This document shows, one piece after another, positions 1 through 8,065 of a stretch of 64,000 nucleotides of DNA. Both the position numbers and the translations under genes were made by a program. The number at the start of each line of letters is the position of its first letter. The stretch's first letter is position 1. The notes below the pieces were generated by a model. The model was not told the DNA's origin and made no database searches. It worked only from the letters and a program-made list of their open reading frames with translations. The DNA comes from Actinophytocola sp044466355 (GTDB taxonomy: Bacteria; Actinomycetota; Actinomycetes; Mycobacteriales; Pseudonocardiaceae). The DNA lies in assembly GCF_044466355.1 (NCBI RefSeq), contig NZ_JBITMQ010000019.1:62001-126000 (forward strand), in the 5' to 3' direction.

Positions 1-72
1 CTGTCGGTCGGCAGCGGGTTCGGCGGGTTCCAGTCGGCAATGGTGTTCAGCCGCTTGAAGGAGGCCGCATGA
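1..72 (+). CDS. Ketosynthase alpha, C-terminal end only (partial)
   Basis: Only the last 23 codons and the TGA are in the window. They read through GSGFGGFQSAMVF, the typical C-terminal signature of type II PKS ketosynthase alpha subunits, and end in SRLKEAA. KS-alpha carries the Cys-His-His active site and catalyses decarboxylative condensation with its KS-beta partner. Its stop overlaps the KS-beta start (ATGA), the usual translational coupling of a KS heterodimer. The catalytic part lies to the left of the window. Assignment rests on this tail plus the downstream KS-beta. Confidence 0.85.
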   Translation: MSVGSGFGGFQSAMVFSRLKEAA

Positions 73-1304
73 CCAGCACACGTGTGGTCATCACCGGTGT
101 CGGAGTCGTCGCGCCCTCGGGCATCGGCGCGGACGCGCACTGGAAGACCGTGCTCGACGGGACCTCGAAGCTCGGCCGGATCACGCGGTTCGACCCGTCG
201 TCGTACCCGGTGACGCTCGCGGGCGAGGTGCCGGAGTTCGACGTGGACGACTACGTCTCGGCCCGGCTGAAGGTCGCCACCGACCGGTGGACCTGGCACG
301 GCTTCGCCGCGGCACAGGAGGCGCTGGAGGACTCGGGTGTCGACCTGTCGACGATCGACCCGTACGACACCGCGGTGGCGCTCGCGTCGTCGTCCGGTGG
401 CAACGAGTTCGGTCAGCGCGAGCTGCAGGCGCTGTGGTCGGAGCCGGACGGCAAGGTCAGCGTGTACCAGTCGATCGCGTGGTTCTACGCGGCGAGCGTC
501 GGGCAGATCTCCATCCTGCACCAGCTCAAGGGCCAGTGCAGTGTGCTGGTCGCCGAGAGCGCGGGCGGGCTGGACAGCTTCGCGCAGGCCGCGCGGACCA
601 TCCGCCGCGGCACCAAGGTCGTGCTGGCGGGCGGGACGGAAGGCCCGTTGTCGCCGTACGCGCTGACCTGCCAGCTGTCCACCGGGCGGCTGTCCACCTC
701 GGACGACCCGGCCACCGCGTACCGGCCCTTCGACGCGGGCGCGCGTGGCTACGTCGCGGCCGAGGGTGGCGCGGTGCTGCTCCTCGAGGACCTCGACCAC
801 GCGCTCGCGCGCGGTGCGGAGATCCACGGCGAGGTGCTCGGCTGGGCCGCCACGCACGACGGCAGGGCGAGCAGGCCAGGCGACGGCGGCGACGTCGAGC
901 AGTACGCCAGGGCCATGCGGCTCGCGCTGGCGCGAGCGGACCGCGCCACGTCCGATGTGGACGTCGTGTTCCCGGACGCGGTCGGCGTGCCGGCGGCGGA
1001 CCGGTCCGAGGCCGACGCGCTGCGCGCGGTGTTCGGCGCGGACACCGACGTCGCGGTCACCACGCAGAAGGGCACCCTGGGTCGGATGTACCAGGGCGGC
1101 GCCGCGGTCGACGTGGCCACGGCCCTGCAGGCCATGCGCTACGACATGGTGCCCGCCACCAACGGGCTCACCGACCCCGCCCCGGGTTGCGAGCTCAACT
1201 TCGTGCGCGAGACCACGGCCGCGCGCACGTCGGTGGCGATGATCAACGCCCGCGGCTACGACGGCTACAACACGTCGCTGGTCGTCGGCCGGTACGAGGA
1301 CTGA
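69..1304 (+). CDS. Type II PKS ketosynthase beta / chain-length factor
   Basis: A 411-residue thiolase-fold protein that should pair with KS-alpha and set the length of the poly-beta-ketone chain. The start begins VVITGVGVVAPSGIG, as in KS-beta proteins, and the length fits the family. At the position of the KS active-site cysteine the sequence is A-E-S-A-G-G-L-D, with Ser164. Most KS-beta proteins have Gln here (E-Q-A-G-G). The absence of Cys confirms a beta rather than alpha subunit. The start codon overlaps the KS-alpha stop. No cyclase, ketoreductase or acyl carrier protein is in the window, so those must lie to the left. Confidence 0.93.
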   Translation: MTSTRVVITGVGVVAPSGIGADAHWKTVLDGTSKLGRITRFDPSSYPVTLAGEVPEFDVDDYVSARLKVATDRWTWHGFAAAQEALEDSGVDLSTIDPYDTAVALASSSGGNEFGQRELQALWSEPDGKVSVYQSIAWFYAASVGQISILHQLKGQCSVLVAESAGGLDSFAQAARTIRRGTKVVLAGGTEGPLSPYALTCQLSTGRLSTSDDPATAYRPFDAGARGYVAAEGGAVLLLEDLDHALARGAEIHGEVLGWAATHDGRASRPGDGGDVEQYARAMRLALARADRATSDVDVVFPDAVGVPAADRSEADALRAVFGADTDVAVTTQKGTLGRMYQGGAAVDVATALQAMRYDMVPATNGLTDPAPGCELNFVRETTAARTSVAMINARGYDGYNTSLVVGRYED

Positions 1305-1312
1305 GGAAGCCC

Positions 1313-1669
1313 ATGCCAGACAACGACAACGGCCAGGCGGGAAACGGCCACGCGCGGATCGTCTTCCTGGTCCGCGTCCCGGCCGAACGCACCGACGAGT
1401 TCCTGCGCGCCTACGAGCGGATCCGCTACGAGGTCGCGGAGGGCGTGCCCGGCCACATCCTGGACCAGGTCTGCCAGTCCCCGGCCGACCCGGAGCAGTG
1501 GCTGATCACGAGCGAGTGGGAGTCGCTGGAGCACTTCGTGACCTGGGAGCAGAGCCCGGGACACCGCGAGCTGGCCGGCCCGATGCGGGCGTGCATGAGC
1601 GAGGCCAAGTCGATCAAGTTCGTCGTCAGGAAGGAAACCACCAAGGACGAGGGCAGGCTCGCGAGCTGA
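1313..1669 (+). CDS. Antibiotic biosynthesis monooxygenase (ABM) family protein
   Basis: A 118-residue protein with an ABM-like ferredoxin fold: a beta strand HARIVFLVRVP, a helix around FLRAYERIRYEV, then the typical QWLITSEWESLEHFVTWEQS segment. Family members in aromatic polyketide clusters act as cofactor-independent anthrone oxygenases, or sometimes as cyclase-like proteins. ATG 1313 is chosen because GAGGAAG lies just upstream and it follows the KS-beta stop by eight bases. The C-terminal 15 residues are charged and probably disordered. Its position after KS-beta suggests action on the nascent aromatic core. The exact substrate cannot be told from sequence. Confidence 0.8.
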   Translation: MPDNDNGQAGNGHARIVFLVRVPAERTDEFLRAYERIRYEVAEGVPGHILDQVCQSPADPEQWLITSEWESLEHFVTWEQSPGHRELAGPMRACMSEAKSIKFVVRKETTKDEGRLAS

Positions 1670-1718
1670 GTGCCCGCTGACGATCTCCCTGGTGTCGAGA
1701 AACTGATTTGGAGCAGGA

Positions 1719-2186
1719 ATGGACACCGTTCTCAACATTCTGGGCATCTGGGTCCTCGCCTCGGCGGGTATCCAGCTGGGCACCCTCTGGATCATGAAGC
1801 TGTCGATCCTGCCGTTGCTCAACGCGCAGCCCTACGGCCGCTGGGTCAACACCTGCCAGCTCATCAAGATGCACGTGTTCCACCCGATCGCGGTGTGGAT
1901 GGGTGTGATCGCGGGCAGCCTGGGCGTGGTGGCCGCGTTCCTCACGTCGTCCACCGCCGCCACGGTGTTCTTCCTCGTCGGCTCCGTCGGCATGCTCGGC
2001 GTCGGCCTCACGTCGGAGGGCGTCAACCGGCCGATCTGGCGGCAGATCGAGAAGTGGCCGGTCGACAAGGTCGAGGACGAGCAGTGGGCGGGCAAGCGCC
2101 ACATCTGGCACATCGCCCACGTCGTCCGGACCTACTTCGGCATCGTCGCGGTCTTCGCGTACATCGGCGCGATGCTCACCGTCTGA
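1719..2186 (+). CDS. DUF1772 / anthrone-oxygenase-like membrane protein
   Basis: A 155-residue integral membrane protein with about four hydrophobic segments (near residues 5-30, 53-75, 80-98 and 133-153). Between segments 3 and 4 it carries EGVNRPIWRQIEKW, resembling the Asn-x-Pro-Ile...Trp signature of the DUF1772 family. That family includes fungal anthrone oxygenases that turn anthrones into anthraquinones. GAGCAGGA precedes the ATG. Lying 50 bp after the ABM gene and before a secreted quinoprotein-like gene, it is plausibly a second oxidative enzyme for the polyketide ring. Family assignment is by motif and topology only. Confidence 0.65.
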   Translation: MDTVLNILGIWVLASAGIQLGTLWIMKLSILPLLNAQPYGRWVNTCQLIKMHVFHPIAVWMGVIAGSLGVVAAFLTSSTAATVFFLVGSVGMLGVGLTSEGVNRPIWRQIEKWPVDKVEDEQWAGKRHIWHIAHVVRTYFGIVAVFAYIGAMLTV

Positions 2187-2300
2187 TCCCCTGATTCTCG
2201 ACCCGGCCCGTGATGCGCGACGGCGTCCTCGCAGCCCGACAGTGGTGGCGAAGGCGCCGTTCGTCGCGTTTTGCGGGCGGTACAAAGGAAAGGAAAGGAA

Positions 2301-3908
2301 ATGCGCCGCAATGCCAAGGCGTTCGCGCTCGGCGCGGCCGTGCTGACGATGGCCTCCTTAGGCGTCGTCTGGGCGAGCCCGTCGGGAGGCGTGCCGCAGG
2401 CCGAAGCCCGTCACTCCGCTGACTGGCCCTTCTGGCAGAAGGACGCGTCCGGCAGCCGTTACAACGGAGCCGAGTGGAAGATCAACCCGAGGACCGTGGG
2501 AAAGCTCGAGCTGAAGTGGGCGTACACGTTCGCGCGGCTGCCCTACACGCGGGTCGGGAGCCAGCCCGCGATCGTCGACGGCGTGCTGTACGTCGGTGCG
2601 CCGGACGCCAAGTTCGTCGCGCTGGACGCGAAGTCCGGCGCCACGAAGTGGACCTTCGACCTCACCGCGGTCACCGGGCCCGGCGAGCAGTTCGCCGCCA
2701 ACGGCGTCCGCGACGGCGCCGCGGTGGTCGGTGACAAGGTCTACTTCGGCGACAGCACCGGCCGGGTGTACGCGCTGGACAAGCGCACGGGACGGCTCGT
2801 GTGGGCCGCGCACGTCGACGAGCACCCGCTGGCGAACCTCACCAGCTCCCCGTCTGTCTACAACGGACGGGTCTACATCGGGCTGTCCACCAGCGAGGGC
2901 GGTGCGACCCGCGATCCCAGCTACCCGTGCTGCACCCACCGCGGCGCCGTGGTGGCGCTCGACGCCGACACCGGCGCGGAGGACTGGCGGTTCCACACCG
3001 TGCCGGAACCCGTCGAGACCGGCACCTGGCCGAGCGGGGCCAAGAAGTTCGAGCCGTCCGGGGCGAGCGTGTGGGCCACCCCCGTCGTCGACCGGCGCAC
3101 CGGCACCGTGTTCGTCGGCACCGGCAACAACGCCACCGGGCAGACCGCGATGGCCGACAGCATGCTCGCCATCGACGCCGAGACCGGCAGGCTCCGGTGG
3201 AAGCAGCAGGTGACGTTCCCGGACACCTACACGGCCGCGTGCGAGATGACCGAGGTGCCCGACGAGACCTGCCCCGGCAAGGGCACCTACGCGCTGGACA
3301 AGGACATCGGCGCCACCGCGACCCTGGTCGAGGTCGGCCGTCGCACGCTGGTGGTCGTCGGGCAGAAGGACGGCAGGCTGCACGCGTTCGACGCGCGCAC
3401 CGGGCGGATCGCGTGGCAGACGCCGCTCGTGCCGAACAGCCCGGACGCCGTCGGCGTCCAGTGGGGCACCGCGTACGACGGCCGCTACCTCTACGCGGCG
3501 ACCTGGCACAGCGACCCGGGCAGGCTGTTCGCGGTCGACCCGGTCGACGGCGACGTCGTGTGGGAGGCCCGGCACCCGGCGGACGGGTGCACGACCGGCG
3601 GTGCGGCCGCCTTCGCCGAGATGTGCGAGCTGTCGTTCACCCCGGCGGTCAGCGCCACCCCCGGCCTGATCTACGAGGGCAGCTCGGACGGCAAGATCCG
3701 GATCTTCTCGTCCCGGAACGGCGACCTGCTGTGGGAGTTCGACGCGATCCGGGACTTCGCCGGCGTCAACGGGGTACCCGGGCGTGGCAGCGGCATCTCC
3801 GGCAACGGCGGTGCGGTGATCGTGGACGGCATGCTGTACGTGCAGGCCGGCTACTACCCGTTCTACCCGACCGACAAGGGCACGGTGCTGCTCGCGTTCG
3901 GTCTGTAA
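2301..3908 (+). CDS. Secreted PQQ-type beta-propeller dehydrogenase-like protein
   Basis: A 535-residue protein with a Sec-type signal peptide (RRNAKAFALGAAVLTMASLG, cleavage near ASPSG). Repeated propeller blades follow, e.g. AIVDGVLYVGAPD, VVALDADTGAEDWRF and LYAATWHSDPGRLFAVDPVD. The Cys-Cys pair in YPCCTHRGAVVALD resembles polyvinyl-alcohol-dehydrogenase-type quinoproteins. No cytochrome c CxxCH motif is visible, so any PQQ-linked oxidation would need an external electron acceptor. ATG 2301 is chosen over upstream in-frame codons because AAAGGAAAGGAA lies directly before it and a signal peptide follows. It would act outside the cytoplasm, perhaps in late oxidative tailoring. Whether it binds PQQ is unknown. 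Confidence 0.8.
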   Translation: MRRNAKAFALGAAVLTMASLGVVWASPSGGVPQAEARHSADWPFWQKDASGSRYNGAEWKINPRTVGKLELKWAYTFARLPYTRVGSQPAIVDGVLYVGAPDAKFVALDAKSGATKWTFDLTAVTGPGEQFAANGVRDGAAVVGDKVYFGDSTGRVYALDKRTGRLVWAAHVDEHPLANLTSSPSVYNGRVYIGLSTSEGGATRDPSYPCCTHRGAVVALDADTGAEDWRFHTVPEPVETGTWPSGAKKFEPSGASVWATPVVDRRTGTVFVGTGNNATGQTAMADSMLAIDAETGRLRWKQQVTFPDTYTAACEMTEVPDETCPGKGTYALDKDIGATATLVEVGRRTLVVVGQKDGRLHAFDARTGRIAWQTPLVPNSPDAVGVQWGTAYDGRYLYAATWHSDPGRLFAVDPVDGDVVWEARHPADGCTTGGAAAFAEMCELSFTPAVSATPGLIYEGSSDGKIRIFSSRNGDLLWEFDAIRDFAGVNGVPGRGSGISGNGGAVIVDGMLYVQAGYYPFYPTDKGTVLLAFGL

Positions 3909-3918
3909 CCGGTAGCGC

Positions 3919-3961
3919 GAACGGCGCTTTCCCGACCGGACCGGTCGGGAAAGCGCCGTTC
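3919..3961. terminator. Bidirectional hairpin terminator
   Basis: A perfect 21-bp inverted repeat (left arm 3919-3939, right arm 3941-3961) lies between two convergent genes ending at 3908 (+) and 3969 (-). It contains GGCGCTTTCCCGACC and its complement. There is no strong U-tract, as is common in high-GC actinomycetes. The symmetry suits both strands. Confidence 0.85.
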
Positions 3962-3968
3962 TTCGCGG

Positions 3969-4955
3969 TTACGCCGCCCCGCTGTCGGGAAGGGCGAGCC
4001 ACCAGTCGTTGTCCCTGGCCCACTTGATGGTGTCGGCGAGCCCGTCGCGCAGCGTCGTCTCGGGTTGCCACCCGAGCAGCCGCCGTGCCTTGGCGTTGTC
4101 CGGCACCCGCCTCGACAGGTCCTCGTAGGACTTGCCGAGCTTGTCGATCGTGTCCACCCTGGTGATCTCGATCCCCGGGCCGGCCAGCTCCGCGACCAGT
4201 TCGACGGCCTCGCCGATCGTCGTCTCGGTCATGCTGCCGATGTTGAACGCCTCGCCGTTCGCCGCGTCGCTGTCCGCGGCGAGGAGCGTGCCGCGGATCG
4301 CGTCGGTGATGTGGGTGAAGCACCGGGTCTGCTTGCCGTCGTCGTAGATCACGAGCGGCTTGCCGTTCAGGGCCCGGTGCACCGACCGGCTGATCACGAA
4401 ACCGGGCCGCTGCCGCGCGCCGTAGGCGTTGAAGTAGCGGACGATCGTGGCCGCGAGCCCGTGCTGGCGCACGAACGCGAACGTCAGGTGCTCGGTGAGC
4501 GCCTTGCTGGACGAGTAGGTCCAGCGGTCCGCGGCGGTCGCGCCGAGCACCCGGTCGTCGTCCTCACGCCACGGCACGGACGGGTTCTTGCCGAAGACCT
4601 CGCTGGTGCTCGCCACGACGACCTTGGCGCCCGCGCTGTGCGCGAGGTCCAGCACGTTGCGGGTGCCGGTGAAGTTGACGTCGATCACGTCCAGCGGCCG
4701 CGCGAGGTACTGGTCGACCCCGACCACCGCGGCCAGGTGGAACACGACGTCCACGTTGCCGGTGATGGCCGTGGCCAGCGCCGCCCGGTCGAGGATGTCG
4801 CCCTGGACGAACGACACCCGCTCCCGCGCGACCCGCTGCCACTCCGGCGGCGGGGTGCCGTCGAAGATCGTCACGTCGTCGCCGCGGGCGACCAGCTCCT
4901 CCACCAGGTGACTGCCGATGAAGCCGCAGCCACCGGTCACCACGACGCGGCTCAT
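3969..4955 (-). CDS. NDP-glucuronate decarboxylase-like extended SDR (ArnA/UXS type)
   Basis: A 328-residue extended short-chain dehydrogenase. It has the Rossmann glycine motif TGGCGFIG (residues 7-14), TSEVFG near residues 117-122, and the catalytic pair Tyr147/Lys151 in YSSSK. TSEVFG, RWTYSSSK, GKQTRCFT and the C-terminal ARRLLGW region resemble the UDP-glucuronate decarboxylase domain of ArnA and UDP-xylose synthases. Its start overlaps the stop of the upstream UDP-glucose dehydrogenase by four bases, so substrate supply is explicit: UDP-glucose to UDP-GlcA to a pentose. Whether it releases the 4-keto-pentose (ArnA-like) or reduces it to UDP-xylose cannot be settled here. An epimerase role is the alternative. 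Confidence 0.8.
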   Translation of the reverse strand: MSRVVVTGGCGFIGSHLVEELVARGDDVTIFDGTPPPEWQRVARERVSFVQGDILDRAALATAITGNVDVVFHLAAVVGVDQYLARPLDVIDVNFTGTRNVLDLAHSAGAKVVVASTSEVFGKNPSVPWREDDDRVLGATAADRWTYSSSKALTEHLTFAFVRQHGLAATIVRYFNAYGARQRPGFVISRSVHRALNGKPLVIYDDGKQTRCFTHITDAIRGTLLAADSDAANGEAFNIGSMTETTIGEAVELVAELAGPGIEITRVDTIDKLGKSYEDLSRRVPDNAKARRLLGWQPETTLRDGLADTIKWARDNDWWLALPDSGAA

Positions 4956-6298
4956 CGGCCGACCCCCCGGTACGCGAAGCCGAGTGCGCGCAGTTCGGCG
5001 ATCTTCTCCCGGGAGTAGTACGCCCGGCCGTCCAGGACGAGGCAGTTCTCGGCCACCGGCAGCGAGCCGAAGTCGACGTCGGCGAACTCCCGGTGCAGCG
5101 CGAGGATCGCGATGCAGTCCGCGCCCTCGACCGCCTCGTGCAGGCTCGCGGCCTGCGACTTGCCGAAGAGCTCCTCGGCCTCCTCGACGTCCACCAGCGG
5201 GTCGAAGAGCGTCACCTCACCGCAGCCCCGCTCGAACGCGGCGACGGCGTCGACCACCGGCGTGGCCCGCAGGTCACCGGTGTTGTTCTTGAACGCGAGG
5301 CCGAGCACGGCAACCTTGCAGGCCATCGGGTCCTTGCCCTGCTTGGTGAGCTCGTCGATCGCCAGCTGCGCGGTGTAGACCGGCATGTCGTTGTTCACCT
5401 GGCGGGCGGCGGGCGCGGTCAGGATCTCCAGGCCCCGCTCACGCGCCGAGTGCCAGACCATCCACGGGTCCTTGGTGAGGCAGGACCCGCCGACGCCGAC
5501 GCTGGGCAGCAGGATGTTGACGTTGCCGTTGCCCTTGGGGATGGAGTTGGCCGCCTTGATGACGTCCAGCGCGTCGACCCCGTACAGCGCGGAGAACTTC
5601 GCGACCTCGTTGCCCAGCGCGATGTTCACGTCGATCCACCAGTTGTCGGCCAGCTTGACGAGCTCGGCCGCCTCCAGGGTGTCCAGCGGGATGACCTCGA
5701 CGTCGAGGGCGTTCCGCCAGAACTCGGCGGCGTCCTGGGCGCTGTCGTCGTCCAGCCCGCCGGCGACGATCGGGAACGAGCGCAGTTCCGCGAGTGCCGT
5801 GCCCTCGGCGAGGCGCTCCGGGGTGAACGCGAGCCCGAAGTCCTCGCCGCCCACCAGACCGCTGCGCTGCAGCAGCGGGAGCACGACGCTGCGGGTGGTG
5901 CCCGGCGGCACGGTGCTCTTCAGCACGATCAGCTGGCCGACCCGGAGGTGCCGGGACAGCTCGATGCAGGCCCCGGTCAGCTGCTCGTCGGCGAGCGAGC
6001 CGTCGTCGCGCACCGGCGTGCCGACGGTGACCAGCACGACGTCGGCCTCGCGGACGGCGGCGGCGTCGGTGGTGACGCGCAGCTTCCCGGCCGCGACCCC
6101 GCTGCTGACGAGCTCGGGCAGCCCGTTCTCCTGAAACCTGCAGAAACCGCTGTTCAGCTCGTCGACCAGGGCGGTGTTGGTGTCGATGCCGACGACCTCG
6201 ATGCCGCGGTCGGCCAGTGCGGCGGCCACACACGAACCGACGTACCCGAGGCCGATGACCGCGACCTTCACGTCTTTTTGACCGGACAGAAATCGCAT
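4952..6298 (-). CDS. UDP-glucose 6-dehydrogenase family protein
   Basis: A 448-residue nucleotide-sugar dehydrogenase. It has the N-terminal NAD-binding motif VAVIGLGYVGSCVAAALA, a central domain, and the catalytic cysteine in GGSCLTKDPW (Cys273). The C-terminal domain (CKVAVLGLAFKNNTGDLRATP) is typical of the UDP-glucose/GDP-mannose family. It oxidises a nucleotide hexose to the hexuronate in two NAD-dependent steps, and UDP-glucose is the likely substrate given the decarboxylase encoded directly downstream. AGGAG lies at suitable spacing before the ATG. It is divergent from the exporter gene at 6603. A strict assignment to UDP-glucose rather than another NDP-sugar is inference from context. 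Confidence 0.9.
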   Translation of the reverse strand: MRFLSGQKDVKVAVIGLGYVGSCVAAALADRGIEVVGIDTNTALVDELNSGFCRFQENGLPELVSSGVAAGKLRVTTDAAAVREADVVLVTVGTPVRDDGSLADEQLTGACIELSRHLRVGQLIVLKSTVPPGTTRSVVLPLLQRSGLVGGEDFGLAFTPERLAEGTALAELRSFPIVAGGLDDDSAQDAAEFWRNALDVEVIPLDTLEAAELVKLADNWWIDVNIALGNEVAKFSALYGVDALDVIKAANSIPKGNGNVNILLPSVGVGGSCLTKDPWMVWHSARERGLEILTAPAARQVNNDMPVYTAQLAIDELTKQGKDPMACKVAVLGLAFKNNTGDLRATPVVDAVAAFERGCGEVTLFDPLVDVEEAEELFGKSQAASLHEAVEGADCIAILALHREFADVDFGSLPVAENCLVLDGRAYYSREKIAELRALGFAYRGVGR

Positions 6299-6602
6299 TG
6301 TTGGGCTCCTAACAGAAATGCCGGTTCAGCCGATGTTCCGGTTCATTTCCAAGGTCTCCCCCTGTTGGAGGGTGTTTGTGGCACCACAGCTCGACGTGAG
6401 CTAGCGGCAAGCTCAAGAGTCGGTCACGGCGGTCCCTCCGTCGTGGGCTCGCAATCACCGGCGCGGGGGAACCTGTCCTGCTCCGGCGATTTTCGAGCCG
6501 GACTGGGCCGATTGCCTTGGTGCGCGGGGACTGCCGACCCACGACCGGAGGACCCGCGCCGGGTGACAGTCGGGGAAAGTCCGGAACGGCGAGGGAGCGA
6601 TC
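6299..6602. promoter_or_regulatory. Divergent promoter region between sugar genes and exporter
   Basis: A 304-bp gene-free segment between two diverging genes must hold promoters for both. On the minus strand two copies of TGAACCGG lie about 17 bp apart (near 6321-6328 and 6338-6345), 25-50 bp upstream of the UDP-glucose dehydrogenase start. They are flanked by GAAATG and CATTTC. This could be an operator for a pathway regulator, but no factor can be assigned. The exporter-side half shows nothing recognisable. Confidence 0.4.
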
Positions 6603-8054
6603 ATGGCTGGCGGAAAGGCGGGCGCACCGCCGCTGGACAGAAAACTTCTGGCGGTCGCGTTGATCGTGGCGCTCGGGTCGTTCACGGTCGTCCTCGACAT
6701 GACGATCGTCGGCGTCGCGCTGCACACCGTGTCCGACCACTTCGGCGTCGGCCTGTCCACCACCCAGTGGGTGACGACCGCCTACATCCTCAGCACGGCC
6801 ATGGTCGTCCCGCTGACCGGCTGGGCGACCGACCGGTTCGGCGGCAGGCGCCTGTGGTTGTCCGCGGTGCTGTTGTTCACCGTGTCGTCCGTCGCGTGTG
6901 GACTCGCGTGGTCGGCGGGCAGCCTGATCGCCCTCCGCGTGCTGCAGGGCATCGGCGCGGGCCTGATGGCGCCGGTCGGCACCGCGCTCGTGGCGCGGGC
7001 GGCGGGCCCGGAGCGGATGGGCCGGGCCATGGGCCTGATGGGCATCGCGATCGTGTTCGCCCCGGTGCTCGGCCCGGTCGTCGGCGGCGTGCTGGTCGAC
7101 GCCGGTTCGTGGCGGTGGATCTTCTTCCTCAACCTGCCGATCGGCCTGATCGCGCTGGCGCTCGCGTGGGTGTTCTTCGACCGCAACCAGCCGACCCGGC
7201 CGGAACCGATCGACCGGCTCGGCTTCCTCCTGCTGTGCCCCGGCATCACGTTGCTCGTCTTCGGCCTCGCCAACGTCACGTCCGTCGACGGCCTGACGCG
7301 GACCGGCTTCCTGCTGCCGACGCTCGGCGGGGTCGTGCTGTCCGCGCTGTTCGTGTGGCACGCGTTGCGCACCGAGAGGCCGCTGCTGGACCTGCGGCTG
7401 TTCCGCAACCGGACGTTCTCCGCGACCGTCGCGACCCAGTTCCTGATGAACGCGACGCTGAGCGGCTCGATGATGCTGTTCCCGCTGTACTTCCAGCTGG
7501 TGCGGGACGTCTCGCCGCTGGCGTCCGGGCTGTTGCTGGTGCCGGAGGGCATCGGGGTGGCGATGACCATGCCGATCACCGGCAGGCTGGTGGACCGGGG
7601 CAAGTCCGGGCTCGTGATCCTGTGCGGCCTTCCGGCGCTGGTGGTCGGGTTCTTCTCCTTCACCCAGGCCGGCGACGACGCGAGCTACCTGCGGCTGGCG
7701 TTGTCGCTGTGGCTGATCGGCGTCGGCGCGGGCTGCACGATCATGCCGGCGATGTCCACCGCCTACCGGGCACTCGGCCCGGCGGAGATCCCCCGGGCGT
7801 CCGCGACGTTCAGCATCGCGCAGGAGGTCGGCGCGTCCGGTGCGGTGGCGCTGTTCGTGGTCGTGCTGGACGCCCAGCTGCGCACGAACCCGGGCGCGGT
7901 CGCGTTCGACACCTCGTTCTGGCTGCCGCTGGCACTCACGCTGCTGGTGCTGGTGCCCGCGCTGCTGGTCGCGAGGGCCGCGGCCCGTCGCGCCGCGGCG
8001 GACGCGGCCGCCAAGCCCGCCGCTGAGCCGGAGGAACTCGCCACCGCACGCTGA
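6603..8054 (+). CDS. DHA2-family (EmrB/QacA) MFS drug exporter
   Basis: A 483-residue membrane transporter of the 14-helix drug:H+ antiporter type. Motif A is seen as GWATDRFGGRRLWL in the loop after helix 2, and motif C-like GIAIVFAPVLGPVVGGVLVD in helix 5. The N-terminal SFTVVLDMTIVGVAL matches the DHA2 motif D1 (LDxTIVNVAL-like). The C-terminus is Ala/Arg-rich and cytoplasmic. The gene is isolated, facing a long palindromic element at its 3' end. Self-resistance and export of the polyketide product is the likely role. The exact substrate is not predictable. Confidence 0.9.
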   Translation: MAGGKAGAPPLDRKLLAVALIVALGSFTVVLDMTIVGVALHTVSDHFGVGLSTTQWVTTAYILSTAMVVPLTGWATDRFGGRRLWLSAVLLFTVSSVACGLAWSAGSLIALRVLQGIGAGLMAPVGTALVARAAGPERMGRAMGLMGIAIVFAPVLGPVVGGVLVDAGSWRWIFFLNLPIGLIALALAWVFFDRNQPTRPEPIDRLGFLLLCPGITLLVFGLANVTSVDGLTRTGFLLPTLGGVVLSALFVWHALRTERPLLDLRLFRNRTFSATVATQFLMNATLSGSMMLFPLYFQLVRDVSPLASGLLLVPEGIGVAMTMPITGRLVDRGKSGLVILCGLPALVVGFFSFTQAGDDASYLRLALSLWLIGVGAGCTIMPAMSTAYRALGPAEIPRASATFSIAQEVGASGAVALFVVVLDAQLRTNPGAVAFDTSFWLPLALTLLVLVPALLVARAAARRAAADAAAKPAAEPEELATAR

Positions 8055-8065
8055 CAGCACGGTGA

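Noticed and set aside
5093..8026. 977-residue plus-strand frame opposite UDP-glucose dehydrogenase and across the exporter
   Set aside because: Arg/Gly/Asp-rich low-complexity reading with no domain. It is a shadow of real genes in other frames, common at this GC content.
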